From Chloroflexia bacterium (GTDB taxonomy: Bacteria; Chloroflexota; Chloroflexia; Thermomicrobiales; JALYUS01), in contig JAICJW010000162.1 in the NCBI GenBank assembly GCA_025928215.1, forward strand, positions 1-9,329: a stretch of 9,329 nt of DNA, in the 5' to 3' direction. Shown here piece after piece: positions 1-6,149 of this stretch. The position numbers were made by a program, and so were the translations under genes. Below the pieces are notes generated by a model. It worked only from the letters and a program-made list of their open reading frames with translations. It ran no database searches and was not told the origin of the DNA. The number at the start of each line of letters is the position of its first letter. Within the stretch, counting starts at the first letter, position 1.

Positions 1-506
1 CGTTTTTCGTGCCGCCACGCAGCGCGTATACGCCCCAGGCGCCACGACTCTTCAGCGCGAGCCTGCGCGAGAATATCCTGCTGGGGCTGCCGGAAGAGGA
101 TGCGCAGCTCAGCGAGGCGCTGCGCGCGGCGGCGCTGGAGGCGGGGTTGGAGACGCCGGTCGGCACCCGCGGCGTCAAGCTCTCCGGTGGTCAGGTGCAG
201 CGCGCGGCGACGGCGCGCATGTTCGTGCGCGATGCCGCGTTGCTGGTGATTGACGACCTCTCCAGCGCGCTGGATGTCGAAACGGAGCGTGTGCTGTGGG
301 AGCGGTTGTTCACCGGCGACAGGGTGACGTGCCTGGCGGTCTCGCACCGCCGCGCCGCGCTGCGCCGCGCCGACCATATCGTCGTGATGAAGGAGGGTCA
401 GGTCGAAGCCCAGGGCACGCTCGCATTCTTGCTGGAGCATTGCGCGGAGATGCGCTCCCTGTGGCACGATGCGGACGACACGACTTCGGATAGTCGCACC
501 GCATGA
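1..506 (+). CDS. ABC exporter ATP-binding domain, C-terminal fragment (5' end outside window)
   Basis: This is the last 167 codons of an ABC transporter ATPase; the reading frame is open from base 3 and runs off the left edge, so Walker A and any membrane domain are not visible. Numbering from the first visible codon, the Q-loop is YTPQ at 9-12, the signature LSGGQ is at 60-64, Walker B LLVIDD is at 80-85, the D-loop SALD is at 88-91 and the H-loop histidine is in VSH at 113-115. The residue after the Walker B aspartate is Asp85 rather than the catalytic Glu. That is typical of the half carrying the degenerate site in heterodimeric exporters, so a partner half-transporter is expected upstream. 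The 'SSALDVETE' wording fits the exporter (MdlB/MsbA-like) class. Cargo is unknown. The gene ends 34 bases before a convergent peptidase gene, with no clear terminator between them. Confidence 0.9.
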   Translation, partial: FFVPPRSAYTPQAPRLFSASLRENILLGLPEEDAQLSEALRAAALEAGLETPVGTRGVKLSGGQVQRAATARMFVRDAALLVIDDLSSALDVETERVLWERLFTGDRVTCLAVSHRRAALRRADHIVVMKEGQVEAQGTLAFLLEHCAEMRSLWHDADDTTSDSRTA

Positions 507-540
507 GTCGGTTGCTTCATCGCACCGCCGGCGGCAATCG

Positions 541-1908
541 CTACTGCCCGTAGCGCCAGCGCTCGTAATGCTGGCCGATGTTGCCCATCTCCACCTTGAA
601 TGCGTCGCTGTTCCCCGCCGTGTAGGTGAGGACGCGGCGCTCGAAGACCTGGATCACGACCTGCCGCTGCACGCCGGCCACCTTGACGGTTGCCACGAAC
701 GGTTCACTGATCGCGTAACCGATGACGCCCATCCCTGCTTTCGCGCGATAGGCGGCGAATGCGGCGGGAAGATTATGCTTCGTCGTTCCGTCATAGACGG
801 TGAGGGTTGTGTCGGCTTTGGCGACTGCCCGCACATCGTTGCTGCTCGTCGGGGCGGCTTCCGTCACATCGCCTGCCGCGGAGACGCTCGCGCTTACGGA
901 CGTACCGATCTTGGAGGGCGCGGGAGCGAGCAGTTCCGCGGCGCGATCATTGAGGGTCGCATACGTGGGGCCGGGAGAGTCGGGATCGCCCGCGATAGGG
1001 ATCGCGGCGGGGGCATGCGACTCGAAGGCGTCGTTGCCGAGTTGGATCCGGCCGGTGATCAGTTCGGTCGCGAGCAGGCCATTGGTGACGGTGCCGGTTG
1101 TCGCGTCCGCCAGTTCCATCCGGCCCTTATCGAAATACTGAACGAGGCGGTACCCGCCGGTTGCATCACGGTATTCTTCCTCCTTCGGAGCGGCGAGCGC
1201 CGGCCCCCAGAGGTTGCGCACGCTGGTCTCGCCCGCGCTCCATTGCTTCTGAAAGGTGCGGGCCGCATAGTCTACCGACTGCGGCAACGGCGTGGGCGGC
1301 GCAGGGTGGGCCGCCGGCGCGGGCTGGACTTGCTTCGCGGTCGGAGCGGACGAAGCGGGGTGGCTCATTGGCTTGCTCTTGCTATATCCCGGCCAGTCCG
1401 CGCGGGGGTATGCCCAGCCGAGGAAATGTGATGTGTGATCATTCCACCATTGAACGCCGTACTGCTTCACATGACCGCCGCCTCCAACGCCGACAAACTG
1501 GCCCTGACCGAGGAAGATCCCGACGTGGCCATCGTTGTAATTGCCGGCATTCCGGTCGAAGAAGACGATCACACCGGGGGGCGCATGTTGCAGACTGGCG
1601 AGCGTCTGCCGTGTCGGATCGCCGGACTTCCCGAGCGCGAGATACATGTCGTACGCGGTCGGGTACTGCGCCGTAACACCGAAGGCGTTCTCGACAAATT
1701 GGTCGCAGAGCGTCACGCCATCCTCGATCCAGAGCCGGGGAGCGCTCATCTCCTGGGTCGCCCAGAGCACTGCTTGTTGCAGGCGCGGGTCGGAGTTCGG
1801 GTTGGAGACCCCCGACGCGCCGACCGGCCGGGCCACGAGTGAGAGCAGGAGCGTCATGAGGAGCAATCGCGGTGTGAGCCGTATCATGTGCCGCTGGAAA
1901 AACCGCAT
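541..1908 (-). CDS. Secreted NlpC/P60-like cysteine peptidase with Chloroflexota-type C-terminal domain
   Basis: Predicted exported cell-wall hydrolase of about 455 aa. From the chosen ATG at 1908 there is a basic stretch, a hydrophobic signal-peptide core (RLLLMTLLLSLVA, about residues 15-27) and an ARPVGASG cleavage-like region. A papain-like domain follows: Cys68 in TLCDQFVENAFG is the likely nucleophile and His128 in DGHVGIFLG the likely base, ending near GWAYPRADWPG. A Pro/Ala-rich linker spans about residues 180-207. The C-terminal part carries VQYFDKGRME, a GLLATELITGR segment and a closing NIGQHYERWRYG, a pattern I recall from Chloroflexota secreted proteins. The frame stays open up to 2073, but the promoter at 2039-2067 lies inside that extension, so a start there is unlikely. 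ATGs at 1998, 1908 and 1887 are possible; 1908 is preferred because it places the signal peptide near the N-terminus, though no strong Shine-Dalgarno decides it. CHAP is the alternative family name. Confidence 0.82.
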   Translation of the reverse strand: MRFFQRHMIRLTPRLLLMTLLLSLVARPVGASGVSNPNSDPRLQQAVLWATQEMSAPRLWIEDGVTLCDQFVENAFGVTAQYPTAYDMYLALGKSGDPTRQTLASLQHAPPGVIVFFDRNAGNYNDGHVGIFLGQGQFVGVGGGGHVKQYGVQWWNDHTSHFLGWAYPRADWPGYSKSKPMSHPASSAPTAKQVQPAPAAHPAPPTPLPQSVDYAARTFQKQWSAGETSVRNLWGPALAAPKEEEYRDATGGYRLVQYFDKGRMELADATTGTVTNGLLATELITGRIQLGNDAFESHAPAAIPIAGDPDSPGPTYATLNDRAAELLAPAPSKIGTSVSASVSAAGDVTEAAPTSSNDVRAVAKADTTLTVYDGTTKHNLPAAFAAYRAKAGMGVIGYAISEPFVATVKVAGVQRQVVIQVFERRVLTYTAGNSDAFKVEMGNIGQHYERWRYGQ

Positions 1909-2038
1909 GCCGAAAAGAGTCCGCCAAAAGACCAACCGTTCCCACCCCCACGAATACGTCAGTCTCCTCGCGTCGGGAGTTGCGCGGACATTGGGCATCC
2001 GGGCAGCTGTGAGGCACTCCCAACCAGTGAAGACCTTT

Positions 2039-2067
2039 GTTATATTCAAGTATATTATATGTGTCAA
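2039..2067 (-). promoter_or_regulatory. Sigma-70-type promoter for the NlpC/P60-like gene
   Basis: Read on the minus strand there is a perfect -35 TTGACA (2062-2067), a 17-base spacer and a -10 TATAAC (2039-2044), one mismatch from consensus. The spacer is AT-rich in otherwise GC-rich DNA. Transcription should start near 2031, giving a leader of about 120 bases to the ATG at 1908, or about 30 bases to the ATG at 1998. Confidence 0.75.
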
Positions 2068-2073
2068 GGCCAC

Positions 2074-2102
2074 AATAAAATAAGGAGATTACAGATAATC
2101 TC
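2074..2102 (-). terminator. Candidate intrinsic terminator of the redox/permease operon
   Basis: On the minus strand, GAGATTA (2096-2102) pairs perfectly with TAATCTC (2085-2091) around a 4-base loop, and the transcript then reads CTTATTTTATTG. It lies about 50 bases past the permease stop codon and just before the next promoter on the same strand, which is where a terminator is expected. The stem is short and not GC-rich, so efficiency is uncertain. Confidence 0.55.
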
Positions 2103-2150
2103 GATCTCTCCGTTGCGTGCGTATTTGGAGCAGGCTGAATTGCGGCGTGC

Positions 2151-3059
2151 CTACGACCAGACGACGAGGGCGATACCGATGACGGTAAGGAGTGTGCCCG
2201 TCACGGCGCGCATGCCAGGCCGCTCGCCGAGGAGGAGCATCGAAAGGGGAAGAGCGAAGAGGGGTGCGGTCGCGCCGAGTACCGCCGTCCGCCCCGCCCC
2301 GGCGATCTTCAACGCGCCGAGATACGAAATGCTGGCGAGGCCGGTGCCGAAGATGCCGATCACCGCGAGGAAGAGAAAGGTCCGCCCGCCGAACTGCCGC
2401 AGCGGGATGTTGGCCTTGCCGCGCGACGCGACCAATAGCACGCAGGCGGCGACGGGCATGCGGATCAGGTTGACGGTGATCGGATCAGAATGATCGAGCG
2501 CCTTGCTCTGTACGACGGTCGAGAGCGACCAGCAGATCGCCGCGATCAGGCTGAAGGCGATGCCAATCGTGTTCGTGCGATCCACGACGACCGGCGCGGG
2601 CGCGGCGATAATCCCGACCGGCGCCGGTGCCCGCTTCGGTAGCGAAATGAGCACGACGCCCATCATCACGACGACCGCGCCGCCGAGTACCTGCACGCGG
2701 ATCGGCTCGCCATTGAGGAGCCAGGCGAAAAAGACGGTGAAGAGCGGGAAGCAGCCGGAGACCGGCATCGAGCGCGAGACACCGATCAGCTTGATCGCAT
2801 GATATTGGAGGGTGTCACCCGTCACCATGCCAATGCAGACACCGAGGACGATGTAGAGGATGGTGAGCGGCGACAGGTCACGCAGTGTGCCGGGATCGCG
2901 CACGATCAAGAAGAGCAAAATGAAGAACGGGATCGTCACGACGCAGCGCCAGAAGTTGACCGCCACCGCGCCGAGCCGAGCCGTCTGCATGCGCAGGAGC
3001 GTGTTTGAGGTCGCCCAGATGATCGCGGCGATGAGGCCGAGCAGTTCACCGAGGCCCAC
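2151..3059 (-). CDS. EamA/DMT-superfamily permease, 10 membrane segments
   Basis: Inner-membrane transporter of 302 aa, the usual length for a two-repeat EamA (drug/metabolite transporter) protein. Repeat one begins at the N-terminus (GLIAAIIWATSNTLLR) and ends at VVVMMGVVLISL; a short Pro/Ala-rich cytoplasmic linker follows. Repeat two starts at IGIAFSLIAAICWSLSTV and ends with the family-typical LLLGERPGMRAVTG and a last helix TVIGIALVV. The start is GTG at 3057-3059, preceded by a purine-rich GAGGACGG, and lies 3 bases after the stop of the BFD-like gene, so it is almost certainly co-transcribed and translationally linked. By context it probably moves the substrate or product of the redox proteins. 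DMT members include amino-acid and metabolite exporters, but substrate cannot be inferred from sequence. Confidence 0.9.
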   Translation of the reverse strand: MGLGELLGLIAAIIWATSNTLLRMQTARLGAVAVNFWRCVVTIPFFILLFLIVRDPGTLRDLSPLTILYIVLGVCIGMVTGDTLQYHAIKLIGVSRSMPVSGCFPLFTVFFAWLLNGEPIRVQVLGGAVVVMMGVVLISLPKRAPAPVGIIAAPAPVVVDRTNTIGIAFSLIAAICWSLSTVVQSKALDHSDPITVNLIRMPVAACVLLVASRGKANIPLRQFGGRTFLFLAVIGIFGTGLASISYLGALKIAGAGRTAVLGATAPLFALPLSMLLLGERPGMRAVTGTLLTVIGIALVVWS

Positions 3060-3062
3060 GCG

Positions 3063-3341
3063 TTATCCGTCCTCAAGATCGGCGAGGACGCCGAGCGACA
3101 CGGGTTGCACCGGTGGGCGGGCCGTCATCGGTGCGAGGGCATCGAGCGACAGCCCCGTCTCCACCACGACGATGGCGGCGATCGCATGGCTGCACCAGCG
3201 CCCCTGACACATCCCCATCCCGGCGCGCGTTCGCCGCTTCACATCATTAAGCGTCCGCGCGCCTTCAGCAATCGCCGCCGCTATTTCCGCCCCGGTGATC
3301 TCCTCGCAGCGGCAGACGGTCGTTCCGCTCATGTCCGTCAT
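3063..3341 (-). CDS. BFD-like [2Fe-2S]-binding small subunit of an amine/amino-acid dehydrogenase-type complex
   Basis: A 92-aa protein with a Fer2_BFD domain: VCRCEE supplies Cys10 and Cys12, and GMGMCQGRWC supplies Cys45 and Cys50, the expected four ligands of a [2Fe-2S] cluster. The tail ARPPVQPVSLGVLA matches the ending I associate with the C-terminus of HcnB/opine-oxidase A-like proteins, where this domain is often fused to the FAD subunit. Here it is a separate gene whose ATG (3339-3341) overlaps the FAD-subunit stop as ATGA. A second in-frame ATG lies at 3330-3332, but the overlap favours the first. Expected role: relaying electrons between the FAD subunit and an acceptor or partner subunit. 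The frame stays open further upstream only because it is antisense-compatible with the overlapping gene. Confidence 0.87.
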   Translation of the reverse strand: MTDMSGTTVCRCEEITGAEIAAAIAEGARTLNDVKRRTRAGMGMCQGRWCSHAIAAIVVVETGLSLDALAPMTARPPVQPVSLGVLADLEDG

Positions 3342-4318
3342 CGCGCCGCCTCCGTCACGCGCACCGATTGCCAGATAGCCGCATGGATCGGGCGGAATGC
3401 GCCAGCGGTTATTGTCACCGGGAACGCGCCAAAAGCCAGCTTCTTCTTGCCGAGCCGGTCGGCAATCGCTGCCGCCGCGACACGCCCGTGCAGCATCGCG
3501 CTTCCTACATCCCCGACGCCCGCCGCGTCTCCGGCGACGAAGACGCCCGGCACGCTCGTTTGCATCTTGGCATCGTGGCGCGGCACATGCCCGCCGAGTG
3601 CGGCACTCCAGACCATCGCGCAGTCCACCATCCGGGTAAGCTCGTTCGCGGGCTGCATTCCCTCGGCGAGAATCAGGGTATCCTGCTCTCGCGTCCACGC
3701 CGGCGCGGCCGATTCGCCGCGCTTCTCGACTGTCGCCAGCGTCCGGTCGGCACCGGCGAGCGCGTGCAAGCCATCGGCGGACGGGACGTGCGTCGGTTGC
3801 ATCCCCGCCTCGCGCACTGCCTGTTCGACGCGCGCGGCGATCGGGTCGCTGCCGACGATCAGGGCGTGCATGCCTGGCCGGACCCGCCAGCGATGGAACA
3901 GCGTCAGGGCGGCAGTCGCAGTCAGCACGCCGGGGAGAGTGGCGCCGGGAAACGGGGTGAAACGGTCCACCGCACCCGTCGCGATCAGTACGATCTCTGC
4001 CTGTAGGAGATCGCTCCGCTCGGCATCCGTGCCGTGATTGATCGCGAGACCGAGCGTGCGATCCTCGAACAGCCCCCAGACGAGCGTTCGCGGCAGCAAC
4101 GTTGCGCCCGCCGCCGCTGCCTGCCAGAGCAACGCGCCGATGGCGAAGCCGTACAGCCCAACGCCGTCGTACGCATGGGTCTGGAGAGCGAGCGCGCCGC
4201 CCGGCTCTCCACCGCAGTCAACGAGCGTCACCTGGACGCCGCGGCGGGCCGCTTCGATTGCCACCGCAAGCCCCGCCGGGCCACCGCCCACAACCGCCAG
4301 TTCGGTGCGCATCGTCAT
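3338..4318 (-). CDS. FAD-dependent oxidoreductase, HcnB/opine-oxidase A-like
   Basis: A 326-aa two-Rossmann flavoprotein. The N-terminal FAD site is VVGGGPAGLAVA (9-20) with Asp34 at the end of the second strand; the ATG motif LIATGAVDRFTPFPG is at 111-125; the second dinucleotide fold starts at ALIVGSDPIAA (152-162), with GSDP where GSGP is usual; the second FAD motif is VFVAGDAAG (259-267). PFPGATLPGVLTA and RWRVRPG are wording shared with HcnB, hydroxyproline dehydrogenase and opine oxidase A subunits. Those proteins are usually longer because the BFD domain is fused; here it is encoded by the next gene. The ATG at 4316-4318 overlaps the upstream stop as ATGA, which fixes the start even though the frame is open to 4396. 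The gene is the middle of a tightly coupled operon. Thioredoxin-reductase-like proteins are a less likely alternative. Confidence 0.88.
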   Translation of the reverse strand: MTMRTELAVVGGGPAGLAVAIEAARRGVQVTLVDCGGEPGGALALQTHAYDGVGLYGFAIGALLWQAAAAGATLLPRTLVWGLFEDRTLGLAINHGTDAERSDLLQAEIVLIATGAVDRFTPFPGATLPGVLTATAALTLFHRWRVRPGMHALIVGSDPIAARVEQAVREAGMQPTHVPSADGLHALAGADRTLATVEKRGESAAPAWTREQDTLILAEGMQPANELTRMVDCAMVWSAALGGHVPRHDAKMQTSVPGVFVAGDAAGVGDVGSAMLHGRVAAAAIADRLGKKKLAFGAFPVTITAGAFRPIHAAIWQSVRVTEAAR

Positions 4319-4653
4319 CGCGGCGTCGGGGCGTCCCACGCGCCGAGGCCATGCTGTGTCTCGACGCGCATCCCCGCGCGCACCGGTGTTATGCACGTGC
4401 GCACGCCGGGCACACCGTCAATCTGCATGGCGCAATCCCCGCAGAGACCGATCGCGCAAAAGACGCCGCGGGCTTCGCTCGTGCGGATCGTCGTGCGGCA
4501 GATGCGCCGACCGTGGGCGAGGAGTGTGGCCGCCACCGGTTCCCCGGCGCGGGCATCGAGCGACTCGCCATCCACCGTAATCGGGACGGTTTCCGCGGTG
4601 GGGAGCGGGCCGAGATGCGGGTGCGCGACGATGCGGAAGGGTGCATCACTCAC
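4315..4653 (-). CDS. Ferredoxin-like [2Fe-2S] subunit, HcnA-like (Fer2_4)
   Basis: A 112-aa protein with a plant-type ferredoxin fold (Fer2_4). The ligands are Cys66, Cys71 and Cys74 in FCAIGLCGDC, and Cys87 in GVRTC; the upstream VPITVDGESLDARAGEPVAA is the usual beta-hairpin and helix start of the family. It corresponds to the HcnA-type small subunit of heterotrimeric cyanide synthase, opine oxidase and hydroxyproline dehydrogenase complexes and should pass electrons from the flavin subunit. The start is taken as GTG at 4651-4653 because AGAGGAG lies 8 bases upstream (4662-4668); the frame is open to 4752, but an ATG there would sit upstream of the predicted promoter. It is the first gene of the operon and its TGA overlaps the next ATG. 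Confidence 0.88.
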   Translation of the reverse strand: MSDAPFRIVAHPHLGPLPTAETVPITVDGESLDARAGEPVAATLLAHGRRICRTTIRTSEARGVFCAIGLCGDCAMQIDGVPGVRTCITPVRAGMRVETQHGLGAWDAPTPR

Positions 4654-4661
4654 GGCGGGTA

Positions 4662-4668
4662 CTCCTCT
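4662..4668 (-). promoter_or_regulatory. Ribosome binding site deciding a GTG start
   Basis: Minus strand AGAGGAG, 8 bases before GTG 4651-4653. It selects this GTG over ATGs further upstream in the same frame. Confidence 0.7.
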
Positions 4669-4692
4669 GCGAAGGCGGGAACAACGCACGGG

Positions 4693-4722
4693 ATTGTGGC
4701 ACCGGCGACAGCCGCGTGTCAA
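4693..4722 (-). promoter_or_regulatory. Candidate promoter of the [2Fe-2S]/FAD/BFD/permease operon
   Basis: Minus strand TTGACA (4717-4722, perfect -35), an 18-base spacer, then CACAAT (4693-4698), which matches four of six -10 positions. The start site would be near 4686, leaving a leader of about 30 bases that contains the AGAGGAG site. The weak -10 suggests help from an activator or moderate strength. Confidence 0.5.
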
Positions 4723-4760
4723 GGCGAACGATAGCCGATAAACGCGCCTCAATTCAGCGC

Positions 4761-4819
4761 CATGTCATCAGAGGAAACGATGGTGACGGGCTGGAAGCAT
4801 GTCACCACCTGTAATCACC
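4761..4819. promoter_or_regulatory. Cluster of repeated half-sites, possible operator in the divergent control region
   Basis: CATGTCATCA (4761-4770) and CATGTCACCA (4798-4807) are direct repeats matching at 9 of 10 bases. TGGTGAC (4781-4787) is a perfect inverted copy of GTCACCA (4801-4807), with 13 bases between. A further ATCACCC lies at 4813-4819. One half-site overlaps the -35 position of the plus-strand promoter, a geometry suited to a repressor or a dual regulator. No regulator gene is in the window, so this is inference from pattern only. Confidence 0.4.
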
Positions 4820-4830
4820 CGTGCTATGAT
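4802..4830 (+). promoter_or_regulatory. Extended -10 promoter for the PanE-like gene
   Basis: TG at 4822-4823, one base, then TATGAT (4825-4830) forms an extended -10 element. The -35 at 17-base spacing is TCACCA (4802-4807), poor (3 of 6), as often seen when an extended -10 is present. The start would be near 4837, with a leader of about 55 bases to ATG 4892. Confidence 0.55.
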
Positions 4831-4891
4831 TGCGCCGACAGCCTGAAGGATGCCTAAATCATGTGAGCCATACAGCGAAAGGGAGGCGACG

Positions 4892-5944
4892 ATGCCCACG
4901 AATGATTTGCACGGTGCGCCGATCACGATTGTCGGCGCGGGAGCGATCGGCGGGACGGTCGGCGCGTTCCTCTCCGACGCCGGTTATGCTGTCACGCTCG
5001 TGGATCGCGACGCCGCCCATGTACGGGCGATTAACGAGCGCGGGCTGCGGATTACCGGCGTGCGGGGCGACCGTGTCTTTCACCCGCGCGCCATCCATGG
5101 CGACGACCTGCACGGCCCGCTTGGCGTGACGATCCTCTGCGTCAAGGGACATTTCACTGAGGATGCGATGCGGCAACTCGGCCCGCTGCTCGCACCCGAT
5201 GGCTACATTCTCTCGCTCCAGAACGGCATGAACGAGAAAGTAATCGCACGGCATGTCGGCGAGCAGCGGACGGTCGGCGCATTCGTCCACTTCGGCGCGG
5301 ACCTGATGGAGCCGGGGCACATCCAACTCGGTACGGAGCAGACGATCTTCATTGGCGAACTCGATGGCCGGGTGACGTCGCGCGCCGAGGCAGTGCGGGA
5401 GATGCTCTCCCACGTCATGCCCGCCGAAGTGACATCCAATATTTGGGGATTCTTGTGGGGCAAACTCGTCTACGGCGCGATGGCCTTCGCCTGCTCGACC
5501 GTGGATGCCTCCGTGCCGCAGGTGATGGATGACCCGCTCGGTCGCCGCGTCTGCTACGAAGCCTCCGCCGAGGCGTACCGCGTCGCGAAATCGCAGGTGG
5601 ACCGGTTGGAAAACATCGGCGAGTTCAATCCCAACCTCTTCGCCCCCGGCGATGATGCGATGGCACGCGGCGAGAGCGCCCTGATGGCGATGGCGAACGC
5701 GATGCGCGCCTCCGTCAAGCAGCACATGGGCATCTGGCGCGATCTAGCGGTCAAGAAGCGCAAGACGGAAGTGGACATGCAGGTTGCTGTGATCGTCGAA
5801 ACGGGCCGCGCTCAGGGTATCCCAACGCCCGTCAACGCCGCCGTCCTCGCCGTCATCCACGAAATTGAGGACGGCCAGCGCGGCATGGAATGGAGCAACC
5901 TGCAGGAGATCGCCACGCGGGGCGGTTTGGGAGGGGGGAAGTAG
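4892..5944 (+). CDS. Ketopantoate reductase-like (PanE/ApbA family) NAD(P)-dependent dehydrogenase
   Basis: A 350-aa protein of the ApbA/PanE fold, longer than E. coli PanE (about 300 aa). The dinucleotide site is ITIVGAGAIGGTVGA (11-25), followed by strand TLVDRD with acidic Asp38, which would favour NADH over NADPH. SLQNGMNE has the family Asn at 111; WGKLVYGAM places the likely catalytic lysine at 191; KRKTEVDMQ places the likely substrate-binding/catalytic Glu at 293, with GIPTPVNAAV after it. Canonical members reduce ketopantoate to pantoate, but many family members act on other 2-oxo acids, and no other pantothenate gene is present here. The ATG at 4892 is chosen for GGGAGG at 4881-4886 with 5-base spacing; the frame is open from 4850. 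It is divergent from the redox operon and shares its control region, so a linked role is plausible. Confidence 0.87.
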   Translation: MPTNDLHGAPITIVGAGAIGGTVGAFLSDAGYAVTLVDRDAAHVRAINERGLRITGVRGDRVFHPRAIHGDDLHGPLGVTILCVKGHFTEDAMRQLGPLLAPDGYILSLQNGMNEKVIARHVGEQRTVGAFVHFGADLMEPGHIQLGTEQTIFIGELDGRVTSRAEAVREMLSHVMPAEVTSNIWGFLWGKLVYGAMAFACSTVDASVPQVMDDPLGRRVCYEASAEAYRVAKSQVDRLENIGEFNPNLFAPGDDAMARGESALMAMANAMRASVKQHMGIWRDLAVKKRKTEVDMQVAVIVETGRAQGIPTPVNAAVLAVIHEIEDGQRGMEWSNLQEIATRGGLGGGK

Positions 5945-6091
5945 CGGGGATCCATCTATGAATGCCGTAGGATCAGAATTGCTCATCGTCATTCGCCCCG
6001 CCGAGGAAGGCCAACGGGATTTCCTGGAGGTGCAGTTCTCACCGCACAGTCGCTCGTACCATCACTAAAGGTGTCAAGTCAGAGGTGTGCG

Positions 6092-6123
6092 GACGCCGCG
6101 AGAGGAAATCCTCGCGGTTCGTC
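6092..6123. repeat. Strong stem-loop in the convergent gap between PanE-like and Gfo/Idh genes
   Basis: GACGCCGCGAG (6092-6102) pairs with CTCGCGG plus CGTC (6111-6117 and 6120-6123), with two unpaired T bases and an 8-base loop: 11 base pairs in total. There is no T-run on either side, so it is not a textbook intrinsic terminator, but its place between two convergent genes suits a transcript 3' end structure. The remaining 5945-6149 gap holds nothing else convincing. Confidence 0.45.
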
Positions 6124-6149
6124 GCTCACCGTTGCTTGCCGATTGATTG

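Noticed and set aside
525..534. Palindrome CCGCCGGCGG between the convergent ABC and peptidase genes, considered as a terminator
   Set aside because: It is self-complementary with no loop and no T-run on either strand, so it is not a credible terminator.
469..1431. Long plus-strand open frame of 320 codons
   Set aside because: It is antisense to the peptidase gene, with Arg/Gly/Ala-rich low-complexity translation and no domain. This is typical of shadow frames in GC-rich DNA.
4859..5725. Minus-strand open frame of 288 codons opposite the PanE-like gene
   Set aside because: The PanE-like protein on the plus strand has clear family motifs and a good ribosome binding site; the antisense frame has neither.
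5958..6068. Small plus-strand ORF of 36 codons after the PanE-like gene
   Set aside because: Only a weak GGGGA precedes its ATG, it has no recognisable motif, and an open frame this short is expected by chance in this DNA. Kept only as an outside possibility.
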